Part shown: in pieces, positions 57,081 to 64,000 of the stretch | Position numbering within the stretch: the first letter of the stretch is position 1 | How the letters are laid out: every line of letters begins with the position of its first letter | Origin: an uncultured Oleiphilaceae bacterium | Lineage (GTDB): Bacteria > Pseudomonadota > Gammaproteobacteria > Pseudomonadales > Oleiphilaceae | Assembly (NCBI GenBank): GCA_913060665.1 | Contig: CAJXUY010000001.1 | Location: 310,001 to 374,000 of the forward strand | DNA length: 64,000 bases | Reading direction: 5' to 3' | Notes under the pieces: model-generated | What the model was told of the DNA's origin: nothing | What the model saw: only the letters and a program-made list of their open reading frames with translations | Databases searched by the model: none | Translations under genes and position numbers: made by a program

Positions 57081-57932
57081 TTAGAAAGATAACCCCCACT
57101 CTGACCAAATGGGTATCACACTTTTGGGCAGCAAAGGGATTGCTCCTAGTTTGACCCATGGCTGAGTGGGTGAATGAAAATCACTACCCAGCGAACCCTT
57201 TAGCCCATACCTTGAACATAAATCAGCCAAAAGCCCAATCTCACCCTGTTTCTGGCCTGAAGTAATGACTTCCAACCCTTCACCACCATATTCTTTAAAG
57301 TCTTCAATCAATGACCTTAGCTTAGTGACGGTCATATTGTACTTTCTCGGGTGTGCGATCACAGCCACACCCTTAGCATTAACTATCCACTGAACAACTT
57401 CTTCCAGCTCTGGCCAAACAGACCTCACATCACCCATTTTTCCAGCACCCAAATATTTCTTGAAGGCGGCTGAAACATTACTCACATAGCCTTTTTCTAC
57501 CATGGCAGCAGCAACATGCGGCCTACCCGGCGCTTGACCGGACGAATACTCAAGCGCTGATTCATAAACGCCTTCAAATCCCTTTTTACTCAATCTGTCA
57601 GCAATAGCCTGTGCTCGTATAAATCGACTATCCTCCTGACGAGTGACAGCTGCACTAATTATTGGTGAAGTTCTATTGAAGTTTAAGCCAAGAATATGGA
57701 TACCCTGATTATTCCACCGAGCTGAAAACTCAACGCCAGGTATCACATTAACACCTAATGAGGCTCCACAATACGTCGCCTCTTCAAGACCGCCAATCGT
57801 GTCATGATCCGTCAAGGAAATATGCTTCACACCATTTTCATGGGCGAGTTTGATAACATCTGAAGGCTTAAGCGTCCCATCAGAGGCCGTACTATGACAA
57901 TGAAGATCAATTGGAGAACATAGGTGAGACAT
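57081..57932 (-). CDS. PHP domain phosphoesterase (RNase AM/YciV-like)
   Basis: The 283-residue protein has PHP metal motifs DLHCHSTASDGTLKP (H-x-H at about residues 9-14), SLTDHDTIGGLEEA, GVEFSA, IAHPRKY and GSDFHSP. The E. coli homologue (YciV, Rnm) is a 5'-3' exonuclease acting on short RNA and 3',5'-pAp, and maturing 5S rRNA ends. The length matches (293 in E. coli). It stands alone and is divergent from the YciI-type gene, an arrangement also seen near trp/yci genes elsewhere. The start ATG at 57932 has no strong upstream ribosome-binding site. Confidence 0.92.
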   Translation of the reverse strand: MSHLCSPIDLHCHSTASDGTLKPSDVIKLAHENGVKHISLTDHDTIGGLEEATYCGASLGVNVIPGVEFSARWNNQGIHILGLNFNRTSPIISAAVTRQEDSRFIRAQAIADRLSKKGFEGVYESALEYSSGQAPGRPHVAAAMVEKGYVSNVSAAFKKYLGAGKMGDVRSVWPELEEVVQWIVNAKGVAVIAHPRKYNMTVTKLRSLIEDFKEYGGEGLEVITSGQKQGEIGLLADLCSRYGLKGSLGSDFHSPTQPWVKLGAIPLLPKSVIPIWSEWGLSF

Positions 57933-58105
57933 ATCTAGTTGTACCCAGAATTTACGAGTCGGTCTACCATACCATATCCATCACTTCTCTGCTCATCAGA
58001 GTATTTTATCCAATTAAATGAATTCATTCCGACTTACTTATATAATGGCAAAAAAATCTAATTAACAAAGCCGATACTAATAAACTACTGTAATAAGGGA
58101 ACAGC

Positions 58106-58405
58106 ATGTTTTACGCCATTATTAGTGAAGATGTACCTAATAGCCTTGAAAAACGAAAACTGGCGCGCCTAGGTCACTTGGAACGCCTTAACCAATTAAA
58201 GCACTCTGGACGATTGCTCGTCGCGGGCCCTCACCCCGCCATCGATAGCAGCGACCCTGGCGAGCACGGCTTCACCGGTAGTCTTATCATTGCTGAATTC
58301 AATTCATTAACAGAGGCTAAGAATTGGGCTGATAACGACCCCTATGTTGAAGCCGGCGTATACAAACAGGTGACTGTTAAACCATTTAAACATGTATTAC
58401 CCTAA
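58106..58405 (+). CDS. YciI family protein
   Basis: This 99-residue protein matches Yci[30 protein letters not shown] with the conserved His, the Asp in [16 protein letters not shown], and [18 protein letters not shown]. The family has a dimeric ferredoxin-like fold. The precise reaction is unknown. The AAGGGAAC upstream supports the start. It lies divergent from the PHP gene and 95 bp before the SH3 gene start. Confidence 0.93.
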   Translation: MFYAIISEDVPNSLEKRKLARLGHLERLNQLKHSGRLLVAGPHPAIDSSDPGEHGFTGSLIIAEFNSLTEAKNWADNDPYVEAGVYKQVTVKPFKHVLP

Positions 58406-58500
58406 CCCTTGTAACAGCATAATAGGTGTCGAGATTGCTCTTGGGTAGCTCCGTGCACATTCAGATAGATCCACTACGAGACAAAAACCGGATTATAAAC

Positions 58501-59166
58501 GTGAAAAAATATCTATTTATTCTTATACTTTTTACAATGCCTTCCATCAGCCTAGCCGAAGTAATGTATATTGATGATACGCTTTTGGTTCCTCTTAGAA
58601 GTGGCGAAGGACTTCAGTTTCGTATCGTTCATAAGGGCGTAAAAAGCGGTACCAAAGTTGAACTTATTGGCCACAACACTGGTTCCGGATATAGTCATAT
58701 CAAAACACCTGAAGGGATTGCGGGTTATCTCCCGACCCGGTATTTGGTGAAAAACGAAATTGCTCGAGATCGTTTGGTTAAAGTATCCATGCAACTGGAG
58801 AAATCTCAAACGACATCCAATCAGCTACAATCAGAGCTTAAAGAACTCCAACAAAAGTTTAACACGCTATCAACTGAACACGACCAACTTACTCGTCAAA
58901 GCGACACGACCAGTAGCGAACTGAAAAAGGTCAAAAGCATATCATCTAATGCGCTATCGCTTGATCAGAGAAACAGAGAACTTAGAGAAACAAATCAAGA
59001 ACTTAAAAATGAAGTTGAGCTGCTCACCGCCGACAACCAAAGACTAAAAGACAAAAGCGAGACAAGCTTTATGATGATTGGTGCGGCACTGGTACTTTTA
59101 GGTGTAATGTTGGCACTAATTGTTCCTTGGCTTAAACCTACCAAGAAAAATGAGAGCTGGGCGTAG
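58501..59166 (+). CDS. SH3 domain-coiled coil-anchor membrane protein (TIGR04211 type)
   Basis: The 221-residue product begins with a signal peptide (MKKYLFILILFTMPSISLA). An SH3b domain follows (about residues 20-85, YIDDTLLVPLRSGEGLQFRIVHKGVKSGTKVELI), then a coiled coil rich in Leu/Gln/Lys (about 88-185), and one C-terminal helix (MIGAALVLLGVMLALIVPWL) with a short basic tail. This is the architecture of YgiM-like proteins, of unknown function in the periplasm. I chose GTG at 58501 because the signal peptide starts there; a GTG at 58426 would add 25 polar residues before it. Confidence 0.85.
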   Translation: MKKYLFILILFTMPSISLAEVMYIDDTLLVPLRSGEGLQFRIVHKGVKSGTKVELIGHNTGSGYSHIKTPEGIAGYLPTRYLVKNEIARDRLVKVSMQLEKSQTTSNQLQSELKELQQKFNTLSTEHDQLTRQSDTTSSELKKVKSISSNALSLDQRNRELRETNQELKNEVELLTADNQRLKDKSETSFMMIGAALVLLGVMLALIVPWLKPTKKNESWA

Positions 59167-59189
59167 TTTCTTATTGAATCACACTTTCT

Positions 59190-59212
59190 GTTACCCATAT
59201 ATAGTGGGTAAC
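59190..59212 (+). terminator. Hairpin after the SH3 protein gene
   Basis: GTTACCCA (59190-59197) and TGGGTAAC (59205-59212) form an 8-bp stem with a 7-nt loop, 23 bp after the stop. There is no T-run after it, so its strength as a terminator is doubtful. Confidence 0.4.
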
Positions 59213-59330
59213 GAATTTAAAAAACACCATATATTATCTACAGCGCTTTTTTTATAACTTTTTCTACTTTGACAGAGTTGGTTATAACACGTATAAAGTT
59301 AAGGACAACAACAAAAAGGGCCCTTTAGCT

Positions 59331-59639
59331 ATGATCAATTCAATCATTCGTGACTATAGTGAAAAACGTGATTTTATAAGGATGAAAGTCGATACAAAGA
59401 TCCGATTATCTTTCGAGAATTCAGATCAAACTATGACAGCGGTATGCAAAGACTTAAGCGGAACAGGCATGCTGATTGAGACCAATGATCCACTTGCTGA
59501 AAACAGTGAATTTCATACATCCCTCCCTTCAAGTAACCCTGCCTTTCCGGCGTTTGAAACAAAAGTTAAAGTAATACGCTGTGAAGAATCAGAAAATGGA
59601 ACGTTTTTGATTGGAACCGAAATTTTAAACATGCCCTAA
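59331..59639 (+). CDS. PilZ domain protein, probable c-di-GMP receptor
   Basis: This 102-residue protein is a single PilZ domain. The c-di-GMP binding motifs are RxxxR in KRDFIRMKVD (Arg13-Arg17 region) and the D-x-S-x-x-G motif in KDLSGTGMLIE. Both are intact, so binding of c-di-GMP is likely. No output domain is attached. A ribosome-binding site AGGGCCC lies 10 bp before the ATG. The gene is monocistronic, with a long inverted repeat after it. It is unrelated to the type IV pilus pilZ gene that usually follows holB. Confidence 0.88.
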   Translation: MINSIIRDYSEKRDFIRMKVDTKIRLSFENSDQTMTAVCKDLSGTGMLIETNDPLAENSEFHTSLPSSNPAFPAFETKVKVIRCEESENGTFLIGTEILNMP

Positions 59640-59658
59640 AAACGATAAACAGCTTAAA

Positions 59659-59702
59659 CAATCTACCTCAATAAATAACACTCTATTTATTGAGGTAGAT
59701 TG
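59659..59702. terminator. Perfect 19-bp inverted repeat between the PilZ gene and rraA
   Basis: CAATCTACCTCAATAAATA (59659-59677) and its exact inverse (59684-59702) enclose a 6-nt loop. It lies between convergent genes, 20 bp after the pilZ-type stop and 38 bp after the rraA stop. It probably acts as a bidirectional transcript end. Confidence 0.65.
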
Positions 59703-59740
59703 CTAAATGCTAAAAGTAGCAATAGACTTATAAACGCTAT

Positions 59741-60229
59741 TTATGTTTCCACTTCTAATTTTTCTGGCGACACAATCACACCATTATTATCGGCGTAAAT
59801 AAAGTCTCCTGGTTTAAACGTAACGCCGCCGAAGGTGACGGGGACATTTAAATCACCAAGGCCCCTTTTGTCTGTTTTCTTAGGATGTGTTGAAAGTGCT
59901 TGAACGCCTAACTCAGTCTCCATAATTACGTCTACATCACGTATACATCCGTAAACGATAATACCCTCCCATCCATTTTCAGCGGCTTTCTCTGCAAGCA
60001 TATCGCCAAGAAGAGCGGCTCGCATAGAAGCACCACCATCTACGACCATTACCTTGCCACTACCTGGTGTCGCGACCTGCTCTTTAACAATAGAGTTATC
60101 CTCGAAACACTTAACCGTAACGATTTCGCCGCCGAACGACTCCCTGCCACCATAATTATTAAACATCGGCTCTACTACCTGAACCAACTCAGGGTATTCA
60201 TCACATAGGTCTGGCGTAATTATTGGCAC
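59741..60229 (-). CDS. rraA: RraA family protein (ribonuclease E activity regulator)
   Basis: The 162-residue protein is typical Rra[25 protein letters not shown], then [39 protein letters not shown] and [16 protein letters not shown]. coli RraA binds RNase E and inhibits its activity; rne is also in this window. Related proteins are 4-hydroxy-4-methyl-2-oxoglutarate/oxaloacetate aldolases, and the CIRDVD motif shared by both groups means aldolase activity cannot be excluded. It begins 1 bp after the upstream NAD(P)-binding gene, in an operon with it and the hydrolase. The ppsA-hydrolase-rraA order is known in pseudomonads. Confidence 0.92.
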   Translation of the reverse strand: MPIITPDLCDEYPELVQVVEPMFNNYGGRESFGGEIVTVKCFEDNSIVKEQVATPGSGKVMVVDGGASMRAALLGDMLAEKAAENGWEGIIVYGCIRDVDVIMETELGVQALSTHPKKTDKRGLGDLNVPVTFGGVTFKPGDFIYADNNGVIVSPEKLEVET

Positions 60230-60230
60230 A

Positions 60231-60920
60231 TTAAACTCCTTGATAATCGGATTCTTGAATTTGTCGGGATTTTATCACAAGTATATTTTGATACCGTAAC
60301 CCATTCGTTAATTTTTCAGCTTCACCCACCATCACCTGAGCGACCTTTTGAGCTTCTACTGGGCTTATTTCAAGCAGCACCCCTTTCATAAGCGGCCTGA
60401 TTAACGACCCTACAGCCGCACTGACAGACTCACCCAGACGATACTCGTCCCTCTCGCCAGTTAATAACGAAGGTCTCATTACGGTAAGGTAAGGGTAATC
60501 CAAGGACTGAAGCGTTTTTTCCAACTCACCTTTAACTCTATTATAAAAAAAATAAGACGTTGGGTTAGCGCCAGCAGCACTTACTACACAAAAATGCTCA
60601 GCGCCGTTTTCGCGCATTATTTCGGCTATTTCAACAGGGTATTGATAGTCTATCGTTTTAAACGCCGATTTTGTCTTGGCCTTTTTAATCGTAGTGCCAA
60701 GACAACAGAATACATCGTGAGCCTTACAGCCGTTTAACAGCTTCGAGGCATCGGCAAGGGGGCCAACAATTTGGGTTAGTCGGCTATGTGCCAAGCTTAG
60801 TTTTCGTCGGCCAAAAACAATCACCTCACTATAATTACCAGAGGCCAATGCTTGTCTAACGCATTCGCCCCCGATAAGGCCCGTAGCACCCAAAATCAAA
60901 GCAATTCGATTATTCTTCAT
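60231..60920 (-). CDS. NAD(P)-binding short-chain oxidoreductase, TIP30/YbjT-like
   Basis: The 229-residue protein has a Rossmann nucleotide-binding motif [12 protein letters not shown] (about residues 7-18) and the extended-SDR-like segment [19 protein letters not shown]. The usual YxxxK pair reads [12 protein letters not shown]. The substrate and reaction are unknown. It overlaps none of its neighbours but is spaced only 1 bp from rraA and 42 bp from the hydrolase gene, consistent with one transcript. Similarity to human TIP30/HTATIP2-type proteins is remembered and not computed. Confidence 0.82.
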   Translation of the reverse strand: MKNNRIALILGATGLIGGECVRQALASGNYSEVIVFGRRKLSLAHSRLTQIVGPLADASKLLNGCKAHDVFCCLGTTIKKAKTKSAFKTIDYQYPVEIAEIMRENGAEHFCVVSAAGANPTSYFFYNRVKGELEKTLQSLDYPYLTVMRPSLLTGERDEYRLGESVSAAVGSLIRPLMKGVLLEISPVEAQKVAQVMVGEAEKLTNGLRYQNILVIKSRQIQESDYQGV

Positions 60921-60962
60921 GATACGCCTTCCAAGCTATCAACAAGTTAAAACAATACTATT

Positions 60963-61958
60963 TTACTGTGCAACCAACTCCGATTTACCCGTATTACTTC
61001 CACCGGAGTCAAGCCATAACAAGATGTCATCCCAACTCCCTCCTTCGTTCGGAAAGAGCGTAATGCCGCCATCAGGGTATCTACGAGATGTCTGAGATTG
61101 CCTGTAGTCATATACCTGAAACGATTTAAGAGCAGACGTAAGTTGCCCAAAAATCCATTTGGCGTTTTTTACCGGGCTTATGATGTCTGTTGAGGCGGTT
61201 CCAACCACCATCACTGGAATCATTATTTCGCTATACGCGCCTTCTAGCTGAAGCCCTGAAGGAGTATTAAACGCCAGACGATTTTGCCAGCATAAATACT
61301 GTTTAACGGTCGAGTAGCTCTCATTCTCCGAGCCGATACCGAGACGGCGACCACTCACGATGCCATTTCTACGGGAACGCCATAACGCGTTTTTTGCAAA
61401 TATCTTAGTATTTAACCGAAGAGATAGTGGCTTTTCTTCTTCAATATAAATACAGCTGGTAACAGACTGTTGACCTATCGCCCCTAAAGCCAGAGCACTG
61501 AGTATCGAGAACCCTCCCATCTCTTCTGCGATATAGGTAATGTTCTGACCTGTTTGCTCAACCACAAACCGATGAACTGCCGGCAAGTCATATTCAATAA
61601 CGTTACCGAGTGAGTTATTGGCAAAACCCTGATTAATAGGAGAGAGACCGTGCCCTCTCATTTCTGGAAGCCATACATCATAACCGGCTTCAACTAAAAA
61701 CGCAGCGACTCCTTCGCCTTCTGCTGAAAGCCAATGGCGTCGGTTGGAAAACGAACCGTGCAAGAGAACAATAGGAGCCCCCGCTTGCGTGTCTTCTGAA
61801 GACATACTTTTATTATTCTTACTTAATCTCGTAACCGCCAACTCAACGGATCGGTCCGCGCTATTGTTCGGTTTAAGAAGATAAATATCCTCTACAAATG
61901 ATCCAATCACCTCTGCTGAGACAAGCTGAACTGGAAAAAGTTGACTACTACTTTGCAT
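60963..61958 (-). CDS. Alpha/beta hydrolase-like protein with Ser-to-Glu at the nucleophile position
   Basis: The 331-residue protein has an alpha/beta hydrolase fold: LLHGSFSNRRHWLS (oxyanion HG motif, about 65-78), YDVWLPEMRGHGLS (about 93-106), and a C-terminal segment with SPVKNAKWIFG. Where the nucleophile motif G-x-S-x-G should be (about residues 144-149), it reads AEEMGG. Glu146 stands in place of the Ser, and Ala144 replaces the usual Gly. This is clear in the DNA (GCA GAA GAG ATG GGA GGG). No signal peptide is seen. It is therefore either inactive, a binding protein, or uses another mechanism. It lies between ppsA and the short-chain protein gene. Confidence 0.82.
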   Translation of the reverse strand: MQSSSQLFPVQLVSAEVIGSFVEDIYLLKPNNSADRSVELAVTRLSKNNKSMSSEDTQAGAPIVLLHGSFSNRRHWLSAEGEGVAAFLVEAGYDVWLPEMRGHGLSPINQGFANNSLGNVIEYDLPAVHRFVVEQTGQNITYIAEEMGGFSILSALALGAIGQQSVTSCIYIEEEKPLSLRLNTKIFAKNALWRSRRNGIVSGRRLGIGSENESYSTVKQYLCWQNRLAFNTPSGLQLEGAYSEIMIPVMVVGTASTDIISPVKNAKWIFGQLTSALKSFQVYDYRQSQTSRRYPDGGITLFPNEGGSWDDILLWLDSGGSNTGKSELVAQ

Positions 61959-62039
61959 CCGTACCTCATTGTAAATAGCAATCCATGGCTATTAAATCAC
62001 TAATAATAATTAAGCCTTTTTACCTAGGGCCTCATACCT

Positions 62040-64000
62040 CTATTTGGTATGGGCATCCGCTAGGAAAAACCAAGTGTCTAAGACAGAATCAGGGTTCAAT
62101 GAAATACTGTCAATACCCTCTTCCATTAACCATTTAGCCAAGTCAGGATGGTCAGATGGTCCTTGCCCGCAAATACCGATATATTTCCCGGCTTTCTTAC
62201 AGGCATTGATCGCGTTGGACAGCAGTATTTGAATGGCTTCATTCCGCTCATCGAATAGATGGGCAATAATGCCAGAGTCCCGATCGATACCTAATGTTAA
62301 CTGAGTAAGGTCGTTAGACCCAATTGAGAATCCATCAAAGTACTGCAAAAACTGGTCAGCTAATAATGCATTCGCAGGTAGCTCACACATCATTATGACT
62401 CTTAATCCATTTTCGCCTCTCTTTAGGCCATTCTCTTCAAGCAGCTCTACAACCTGCTTCGCTTCACCTACCGTTCGAACAAACGGCACCATTATCTCGA
62501 CATTAGTAAGGCCCATCTCATCCCGGACCTTTTTCATTGCCCTGCACTCAAGCTCAAAGCAATCCCTAAAAGCTTCTGAAATATAGCGTGAAGCACCTCT
62601 AAACCCAAGCATCGGGTTTTCCTCATCAGGCTCGTAAATAGTGCCGCCAATTAAGTTAGCGTATTCATTAGATTTAAAATCCGAAAGCCTCACGATAACA
62701 CGCTTGGGCGAAAATGCAGCCGCTAAGGTAGATATTCCTTCCACGAGTTTTTCTACATAAAAATCGACCGGAGAAGTATAACCGGATATTCGTTTTTCAA
62801 CGATTTGTTTAGTTTCTCTGGGCAGTGAATCAAAGTTAAGCAATGCTTTAGGGTGCACACCAATCATTCTATTGATGATAAATTCCAAACGCGCTAAACC
62901 AACGCCTGCATTTGGCAGCGACTGAAAGTCAAAAGCTCGATCAGGGTTACCGACATTCATCATAATGTTAAACGGCAGAGCAGGCATCGATTCTATATTG
63001 TTTTCCTGAAGCTCGAAGTCCAGCAGACCATCATAGATAAAGCCTGTATCTCCCTCAGCACATGATACGGTGACGTTACTCCCATCAACTAGCTTTTCAG
63101 TTGCATTTCCGCAGCCGACAACCGCTGGAACACCCAGTTCCCTAGCAATAATAGCAGCGTGACAAGTTCGTCCACCCCGGTCAGTGATGATGGCCGACGC
63201 CCGTTTCATTACAGGCTCCCAGTCAGGGTCGGTCATATCGGCAACTAACACATCGCCCTCATTAACCTTATCCATTTCATTAACGCTATGAATAACCTTT
63301 ACGGGGCCGCTGCCAATTTTATGACCAATGCTGCGTCCTTCAACCAACACACTGCCAGTTTCTTTCATTAAATAGCGTTCTAATACTGAGCCAGACGAGC
63401 GGCTTTTTACGGTTTCAGGGCGAGCCTGAACAATATATATTTTTCCATCATCGCCATCTTTCGCCCATTCAATATCCATCGGGCGTTTATAATGCTTCTC
63501 GATAATAATCGCTTGACGGGTTAGCTCTGAGACCTCTTCATCTGTAATAGAAAACAAGCATCGCTGCTCTTTATCAACTTTTACGGTCTCGACTGAGTTT
63601 CCGGCATGGGCTTGATCGGTATAGATCATCTTGATCGCTTTGCTGCCAAGGTTTCGTCTTAATACTGCTGGGCGGCCGGCTTCGAAGGTTTTTTTATGGA
63701 CATAAAATTCATCTGGATTAACCGCTCCTTGCACAACCGTTTCACCAAGGCCATACGATGAGGTGATAAATACTACGCCATTAAACCCTGATTCGGTATC
63801 AAGGGTGAACATCACACCACTACTCGCAGTCTCACTACGCACCATCTTTTGAATACCCGCCGATAACGCAACCTCGGCATGGTCAAACCCATGATGCACA
63901 CGATAAGAGATTGCACGATCATTAAACAACGATGCAAACACTTCTTTAACCGCAACTTTAACATTATCAAGGCCAACGATATTCAAAAATGTTTCTTGCT
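62040..64000 (-). CDS. ppsA: Phosphoenolpyruvate synthase, C-terminal part
   Basis: The gene runs off the window at its 5' end; about 653 residues are visible. The frame is open through position 64000, where it reads QETFLNIVG, matching the E. coli PpsA segment QETFLNIRG. The rest of the nucleotide-binding domain follows, then the phosphohistidine motif [21 protein letters not shown] with the central His. The PEP/pyruvate-binding TIM barrel has GFRGASRYI, the [15 protein letters not shown] motif, and the catalytic Cys in [18 protein letters not shown]. PpsA makes PEP from pyruvate and ATP for gluconeogenesis. It is 81 bp upstream of the hydrolase gene. Confidence 0.97.
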   Translation of the reverse strand, partial: QETFLNIVGLDNVKVAVKEVFASLFNDRAISYRVHHGFDHAEVALSAGIQKMVRSETASSGVMFTLDTESGFNGVVFITSSYGLGETVVQGAVNPDEFYVHKKTFEAGRPAVLRRNLGSKAIKMIYTDQAHAGNSVETVKVDKEQRCLFSITDEEVSELTRQAIIIEKHYKRPMDIEWAKDGDDGKIYIVQARPETVKSRSSGSVLERYLMKETGSVLVEGRSIGHKIGSGPVKVIHSVNEMDKVNEGDVLVADMTDPDWEPVMKRASAIITDRGGRTCHAAIIARELGVPAVVGCGNATEKLVDGSNVTVSCAEGDTGFIYDGLLDFELQENNIESMPALPFNIMMNVGNPDRAFDFQSLPNAGVGLARLEFIINRMIGVHPKALLNFDSLPRETKQIVEKRISGYTSPVDFYVEKLVEGISTLAAAFSPKRVIVRLSDFKSNEYANLIGGTIYEPDEENPMLGFRGASRYISEAFRDCFELECRAMKKVRDEMGLTNVEIMVPFVRTVGEAKQVVELLEENGLKRGENGLRVIMMCELPANALLADQFLQYFDGFSIGSNDLTQLTLGIDRDSGIIAHLFDERNEAIQILLSNAINACKKAGKYIGICGQGPSDHPDLAKWLMEEGIDSISLNPDSVLDTWFFLADAHTK

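Overview
This window reads as core chromosome of a marine-type gammaproteobacterium, near the Oceanospirillales/Alteromonadales/Pseudomonas grouping. The base composition is moderately AT-rich. The gene blocks follow the Pseudomonas-like orders ccoG-ccoH-ccoI-ccoS-hemN, tig-clpP-clpX-lon-hupB-ppiD, yceD-rpmF-plsX-fabD-fabG-acpP-fabF-pabC-mltG-tmk and ppsA-hydrolase-rraA. As in Pseudomonas, fabH is absent from the fab cluster. The genus cannot be fixed from this window. I see no insertion sequence, prophage, CRISPR array or rRNA operon. Four tRNA genes are present.

Layout. 1-6.3 kb: cbb3 oxidase maturation genes, a TauE/SafE-like membrane protein and hemN, which has a perfect FNR/Anr box. 6.4-9.6 kb: a divergent adenine phosphoribosyltransferase-like gene, an unknown protein, ttcA and a TetR regulator. 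9.6-12.2 kb: a DUF547 protein, a J-domain protein and a secreted polysaccharide deacetylase. 12.2-17.0 kb: a four-gene envelope operon on the minus strand (C39 peptidase, beta-barrel, FadL-like channel, DUF4124/MalM-like protein); this is the least explained locus. 17.3-26.0 kb: protein quality control (ppiD, hupB, lon, clpX, clpP, tig). 26.4-26.8 kb: a tRNA-Pro-Arg-His-Leu operon. 27-33.3 kb: folD, cysS, glnS, ppiB, lpxH and miaE. 33.6-37.2 kb: acnB and htpX. 37.2-45.4 kb: the fatty-acid synthesis operon running into pabC-mltG-tmk. 45.5-49 kb: maf, sppA, a HAD phosphatase and rluC. 49-53.6 kb: rne with a leader of about 900 nt, then a UPF0149 gene. 53.6-56.8 kb: an MCP, STAS and response-regulator/phosphatase/kinase signalling operon (HsbA/HsbR type). 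57-59.7 kb: PHP, YciI, SH3 and PilZ proteins. 59.7-64 kb: rraA, a short-chain NAD(P)-binding protein, an alpha/beta hydrolase lacking its serine, and ppsA (5' end outside the window).

How parts fit together. The cco genes and hemN support low-oxygen respiration and anaerobic haem synthesis. The tig/clp/lon/ppiD block handles folding and turnover, and lon has a sigma-32-like promoter. The fab operon couples ribosomal protein L32 and phospholipid precursor synthesis to chain elongation, and ends in folate, cell-wall and dTMP genes. RNase E and an RraA-family protein, its possible modulator, are both present. The points most worth a second look are the C39/barrel/FadL/DUF4124 operon, the MCP with a CheZ-like D-x3-Q motif beside a phosphatase-type response regulator, the long rne leader, the 36-residue insertion in PlsX, the Ser-to-Glu alpha/beta hydrolase, the loss of anr and holB from their usual positions, and several long perfect inverted repeats.
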